38,940 bases of DNA from Saccharofermentans sp. (GTDB lineage: Bacteria > Bacillota > Clostridia > Saccharofermentanales > Saccharofermentanaceae), in contig JAIKVV010000024.1 in assembly GCA_024685385.1 (NCBI GenBank), positions 1 through 38,940 of the forward strand, written 5' to 3'. The translations under genes and the position numbers were made by a program. Position 1 is the first letter of the stretch; every line of letters starts with the position of its first letter. Under the pieces are notes generated by a model. The model saw only the letters and a program-made list of their open reading frames with translations, was not told the DNA's origin and ran no database searches. This document shows, piece after piece, positions 35,512 to 38,940 of the stretch.

Positions 35512-36621
35512 TTAATTGAAGTAATCTTTCATGTCGAGGGACGAAAAGCCTTCTTTAAGGGGCAGTTCAACGGCCTTTCCGGTAAGTGCAGCCTTATAGA
35601 TCCCCATAAGCGTATCAACGGATGAATAGCCGTCATATGCTGATGCGACAGGCTCTTTGTCGCTGATTATGCAGTCGTAAAGATCCTTATAGATGCCGAG
35701 ATGGGGATTAAGCGCAGTCTTGAAGGAAGAAAGACCGCCTTGTTTTGTCTGCTCCAAGAGGTAATGGAAGTTTTTCTTTTTGCCTGAAGCATCCTTGATG
35801 CTTATGTGAGCCTTGCCGGAAACAAGTCCCATTGTGATCTGGCCGTTTTCACAGAATACAGAGAATTCAGCCGAATGTTCTTTTGGAGAAGTTGCGGTCG
35901 TGCCTTCAATATGGGCAAGAGATCCGTCTTCCATCCTGAGGATCGCATAACCCAGATCTTCTGCTTCAATGTGTCTTAATCTCTGCGCGATCATGGCCTG
36001 AGCTTCGACAGGTTCAGTTCCCATGAGCCATACGAGAAGATCGATTGCATGGATTGTCTGATTCATGAGAGCTCCGCCGTCGGCTTTCCAGGTTCCTCTC
36101 CAGGCAGCAGAGTCGTAGTAATCGTCACCGTGGCCCCATCTTACATATATGGATCCGTGGGTTACTTTGCCGTAAACGCCTTTTGCTATGTCATCTCTTA
36201 TGATCCCGACAACGGGGAGATACCTGTAGATATGGCCCATCGCTATCTTTCTGGATGTCTTTTTCGATGTATCGTAGATCGCGCGCGCTTCGTCTTCTGA
36301 CATGGCCATGGGCTTTTCGAGAAGAAGGTTGGCGCCTTTTTCCATCGCATATGTTGCGACTTCGTAATGCATGCCGGAGGGAAGAGTAATCGCAACAACA
36401 TCAGGCTTAAGTTCATCTACGGCCTTTTTCCAGTCTCTATAGATCTTAGCGTCAGTGCCTGCCTTACCGCAGTTAGTGATCATGGCCTTTGCGGCATTCT
36501 CATTGACATCACATGCTCCTGCAAGCATATATTGCTTGGAAAGAGTCTTAATTGCTTTAGCATGTTTCTCTGATACGCGTCCGCATCCTGCTATGAGTAC
36601 CGAAAGCTTTCTGTCTTCCAC
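35512..36621 (-). CDS. Gfo/Idh/MocA-family NAD(P)-dependent oxidoreductase
   Basis: 369 residues. The N-terminal Rossmann domain has LIAGCGRVSEKHAKAI and the family EKP motif (LLLEKPMAM, ~100). The C-terminal alpha/beta domain has GGALMNQTIHAIDLLVWLMG with the catalytic-type histidine. These enzymes oxidise or reduce sugars, inositols and nucleotide sugars; some (WlbA type) act on UDP-GlcNAc uronates in surface-glycan pathways. The substrate cannot be told here. The start is GTG, with GGAGGAT 10 nt upstream. A monocistronic gene, divergent from the nucleoside phosphorylase. Confidence 0.9.
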   Translation of the reverse strand: MEDRKLSVLIAGCGRVSEKHAKAIKTLSKQYMLAGACDVNENAAKAMITNCGKAGTDAKIYRDWKKAVDELKPDVVAITLPSGMHYEVATYAMEKGANLLLEKPMAMSEDEARAIYDTSKKTSRKIAMGHIYRYLPVVGIIRDDIAKGVYGKVTHGSIYVRWGHGDDYYDSAAWRGTWKADGGALMNQTIHAIDLLVWLMGTEPVEAQAMIAQRLRHIEAEDLGYAILRMEDGSLAHIEGTTATSPKEHSAEFSVFCENGQITMGLVSGKAHISIKDASGKKKNFHYLLEQTKQGGLSSFKTALNPHLGIYKDLYDCIISDKEPVASAYDGYSSVDTLMGIYKAALTGKAVELPLKEGFSSLDMKDYFN

Positions 36622-36735
36622 TTGATCTGATCCTCCGACTGTTTTCGATAGTTTATCACAAATAAAAAATCAACATTAATAATATATAATATTTGCAGGG
36701 GAATCCATAACGAAAATGGCGGAGGCAGATCTCTT

Positions 36736-38061
36736 ATGAATATGAAGGATATTATCGAACTGAAAAGATACGGAAAGCCTCTTTCAAAAGAACAGATAGA
36801 ATTCTTTGTTAAGGGCGTAACGGATAGATCTATCCCGGATTATCAGATATCGGCGCTGTTGATGGCAATCGTTCTTAACGGCATGAATACGGAAGAGATG
36901 ACGACTCTTACGATGGCGATGGCTCATTCCGGCAAGATGTTGGATCTGTCTTTTGCAGGGGATGTCACTGTCGATAAGCACAGCACGGGCGGTGTCGGTG
37001 ACAAGGTGACGATATTGCTTTTGCCTTTGCTTTCAACATTCGGGATCAAGACCGTAAAGCTTTCCGGAAAAGGCTTGGGTTTTACCGGCGGCACAGTGGA
37101 TAAGTTCGGATCGATCGAAGGATTCAGATATGAGATACCTGCAGACGAATTCCCCGGGCATCTCGAAAAGTGCGGAATGGTCATATCGGGAGCAAGTCCT
37201 GATCTTGCGCCCGCTGATAAGATCCTTTATGCATTAAGGGATGTAACGGGAACAGTAGATTCCATACCGCTCATCGCATCCAGCATAATGAGCAAGAAAC
37301 TGGCAGGAGGCGCCGATGTCATAGTCCTTGACGTTACCTGCGGATCAGGCGCTTTCATGAAAGATTTTGAAAGGGCAAAAGAACTTGCCCGGGCCATGAT
37401 CGATATAGGAAACGGAGCGGGAAAGAAGACTGTTGCCGTTATCACTGATATGGATCAGCCCTTAGGCAACACCTGCGGCAACACTCTTGAGATGCAGGAA
37501 GTCCTTCAGACTTTTGCAGGACGCGGAAATACGGATGTTATCGAGGTCGTATGCAGGATCGCAGCTGAATGCATCAAGGCATCAGGAAAGGCAAACGGTC
37601 TGGCAGGAGACGATCTTCTTTATGAATGCGCAACAAGGCTTACGAACGGGCAGGCTCTGTCCAAGTTCGTTGAACTCATATCATCGCAGGGAGGAGAGCT
37701 TAAGAACGGATTAAATCCCGTATTTAAGGATCTTCCTTTCGAAGCGATGAGAGTCGTGGCGCCGGAATCAGGTTATGTTTATTCAATTCAGACCGATGCC
37801 ATCGGAAATGCGGCCAATCACCTGGGTGCCGGAAGAAAGACAGTTAACGATACGATCGATTATGGCGCAGGTATCAGGTTCTATGCCAAGAGGGGAGATA
37901 AGGTCAAGAAGGGAGATGTTCTCTGTTCGCTTTGTCACGGACAGAAAGCGGAACTTTCAGATGATGTTCTTTTCGATGTTATGGACGAAGTCCTTTCTGC
38001 ATATAAGATCAGTGATGAAGCGCCTGAAGAAGTCCCGGCTGTAATGGAAGTGTTATCTTGA
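36736..38061 (+). CDS. pdp: Pyrimidine-nucleoside (thymidine) phosphorylase
   Basis: 441 residues. Splits uridine, thymidine or deoxyuridine with phosphate in nucleoside salvage. The start IIELKRYGKPLSKEQIEFFVKG, phosphate-binding KHSTGGVGDKVT, GKGLGFTGGTVDKF and SIPLIASSIMSKKLA are all typical. The C-terminal barrel-sandwich domain (YAKRGDKVKKGDVL) is complete. The Gram-positive form normally accepts both uridine and thymidine; whether this one is specific cannot be told. ATG at 36736 has GGAGG 11 nt upstream. Confidence 0.93.
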   Translation: MNMKDIIELKRYGKPLSKEQIEFFVKGVTDRSIPDYQISALLMAIVLNGMNTEEMTTLTMAMAHSGKMLDLSFAGDVTVDKHSTGGVGDKVTILLLPLLSTFGIKTVKLSGKGLGFTGGTVDKFGSIEGFRYEIPADEFPGHLEKCGMVISGASPDLAPADKILYALRDVTGTVDSIPLIASSIMSKKLAGGADVIVLDVTCGSGAFMKDFERAKELARAMIDIGNGAGKKTVAVITDMDQPLGNTCGNTLEMQEVLQTFAGRGNTDVIEVVCRIAAECIKASGKANGLAGDDLLYECATRLTNGQALSKFVELISSQGGELKNGLNPVFKDLPFEAMRVVAPESGYVYSIQTDAIGNAANHLGAGRKTVNDTIDYGAGIRFYAKRGDKVKKGDVLCSLCHGQKAELSDDVLFDVMDEVLSAYKISDEAPEEVPAVMEVLS

Positions 38062-38065
38062 GTGC

Positions 38066-38093
38066 TTGCCTTTTTCGGGCAGTATTGTATAAT
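38066..38093 (+). promoter_or_regulatory. Promoter of ruvC-ruvA
   Basis: TTGCCT (38066-38071), 16 bp, TATAAT (38088-38093). It begins 5 nt after the phosphorylase stop codon and ~30 nt before ruvC. Confidence 0.75.
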
Positions 38094-38122
38094 AAAACGA
38101 ACAAATGTTTTAAGAGGTGGAT

Positions 38123-38683
38123 ATGCCGGGACCGGTAACACAGACGATAATAGGGATTGATCCGGGATATGCGATCACGGGATACGGGATCGTATCTAAG
38201 ACCGGCAATAAGCTTAAGGCCATTGATTACGGCGTTATCGAGACCAAGGCGCATACTGAATTTCCTTTAAGGCTTCTTACCATCAATGAGAAGATCAGGT
38301 TTTTGCTGGAACAGTATAAGCCGGATCTCATGGCAGTTGAAGAACTCTTCATGGGCACTAACAGGACCACTGCTGTTGGTACTGCCCAGGCGAGGGGAGT
38401 CGTAATCGTTGAAGCTGCAAGGCTCGATATTCCTGTCTATGAGTTTACTCCGGGACAGATCAAGCTGGCTGTAACAGGATACGGCAAAGCCGATAAGAAT
38501 CAGGTCCAGCAGATGATCAAATCCTTGTTGGGTCTTGATAAGATACCCAAGCCCGATGATGCCGCTGACGCATTGGCAGTCGCTGTCTGCCTTGCCAATA
38601 CGGGAACTGCCTTTGCAGGCAAGGCTGTATCTGGTTACCAGTACGGCAGATACGGTTATTCCAAACGCAATGAATTCGGTTGA
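38123..38683 (+). CDS. ruvC: Holliday junction resolvase RuvC
   Basis: 186 residues. Endonuclease that cuts Holliday junctions with RuvAB in recombinational repair. Acidic active-site residues are in place: Asp13 in GIDPGYAITGYG, Glu73 in AVEELFMGTN, and the C-terminal pair in DDAADALAVAVC (~145-149). ATG at 38123 follows AAGAGGTGG; an in-frame GTG at 38117 lies within that site. ruvA follows after 20 nt, the usual ruvCA(B) order. Confidence 0.95.
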   Translation: MPGPVTQTIIGIDPGYAITGYGIVSKTGNKLKAIDYGVIETKAHTEFPLRLLTINEKIRFLLEQYKPDLMAVEELFMGTNRTTAVGTAQARGVVIVEAARLDIPVYEFTPGQIKLAVTGYGKADKNQVQQMIKSLLGLDKIPKPDDAADALAVAVCLANTGTAFAGKAVSGYQYGRYGYSKRNEFG

Positions 38684-38703
38684 TCAAACAGAGGAGAAGT
38701 TTT

Positions 38704-38940
38704 ATGTATTCATATATCAAGGGAACTTTGGAAGAAAGAGATGATAATACGATCACTGTCGAGAACGGCGGGATAGGTTATCTTATTAACATGCCTTTCG
38801 CTTTATCATCCGAACTGGGACATTTGGGTTCAGCTGTTAAAGTATATGTTTATCAGAGCGTCAAGGAGGACGACATATCTTTATTCGGCTTCAATACGCG
38901 TGATTCGAAGGACATGTTCTTAAGGCTCATAACGGTAAAC
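38704..38940 (+). CDS. ruvA: Holliday junction branch-migration protein RuvA (partial, N-terminus)
   Basis: 79 residues visible before the right edge. MYSYIKGTLEERDDNTITV, then GGIGYLINMP and the EDDISLFGF turn, match the N-terminal OB-fold of RuvA, which tetramerises on Holliday junctions. GAGGAGAAG lies upstream of the ATG. The frame is open at the window edge; ruvB is expected beyond. Confidence 0.93.
   Translation, partial: MYSYIKGTLEERDDNTITVENGGIGYLINMPFALSSELGHLGSAVKVYVYQSVKEDDISLFGFNTRDSKDMFLRLITVN

Overview
The window looks like a chromosomal segment of a low-to-medium GC Bacillota bacterium, most likely class Clostridia. The evidence is strong AGGAGG-type ribosome binding sites, near-consensus TTGACA/TATAAT promoters, SLH-domain and sortase-type surface proteins, an LTA-synthase-like enzyme, the cdaA/cdaR-glmM locus and an ABC-F/MATE pair. 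I cannot place it more finely from the sequence alone. Most of it is ordinary housekeeping DNA; I see no prophage, insertion sequence or CRISPR array.

Layout. 1-766: the C-terminal end of a Pro/Thr-rich cell-wall protein with a VPATG sorting signal, then tRNA-Leu(GAG). 767-5418 (minus strand): a cytoplasmic LacI-type-sensor/GGDEF protein, apt, an OGG-like DNA glycosylase and an RlmL-like rRNA methyltransferase. 5419-5770: AT-rich non-coding DNA with repeats. 5771-7518: proA and an RpiB-family isomerase. 7656-14316: an F1Fo ATP synthase operon in the order a, c, b, delta/alpha fusion, gamma, beta, epsilon. 14410-20550: an LTA-synthase-like phosphotransferase, a transmembrane Ser/Thr kinase with a probable external sugar-binding domain, and a GT-C membrane glycosyltransferase. 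20600-24021: tRNA-Ala(GGC), a cluster of repeated hairpins and a large TIR-TM-beta-propeller protein. 24024-26955 (minus): a DHH/DHHA1 phosphodiesterase and a MATE transporter. 27125-32591: an ABC-F protein, a CdaA-CdaR fusion, glmM and a GlmU-like acyltransferase. 32614-34791: a secreted SLH-domain protein. 34865-36621 (minus): a small HEAT-repeat protein, tRNA-Lys(CTT) and a Gfo/Idh/MocA oxidoreductase. 36736 to the end: a pyrimidine-nucleoside phosphorylase, ruvC and the start of ruvA.

The most unusual items are these. (1) The ATP synthase has no separate delta gene; the b-binding C-terminal domain of delta is fused in frame to the N-terminus of alpha, and the delta N-terminal domain is missing. 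(2) The diadenylate cyclase CdaA and its regulator CdaR, normally two proteins, form one polypeptide directly upstream of glmM. (3) A membrane TIR protein with an intact putative NADase glutamate and a predicted external propeller lies next to repeated hairpins beside a tRNA gene. (4) The SLH protein appears to start at ACG. (5) The RlmL-like gene appears to be leaderless.

Functional themes: envelope building and sensing (LtaS-like enzyme, receptor kinase, GT-C enzyme, SLH and sortase proteins, GlmM and GlmU-like enzymes) and cyclic-nucleotide signalling (GGDEF, CdaA-CdaR and a possible DHH/DHHA1 c-di-AMP hydrolase).
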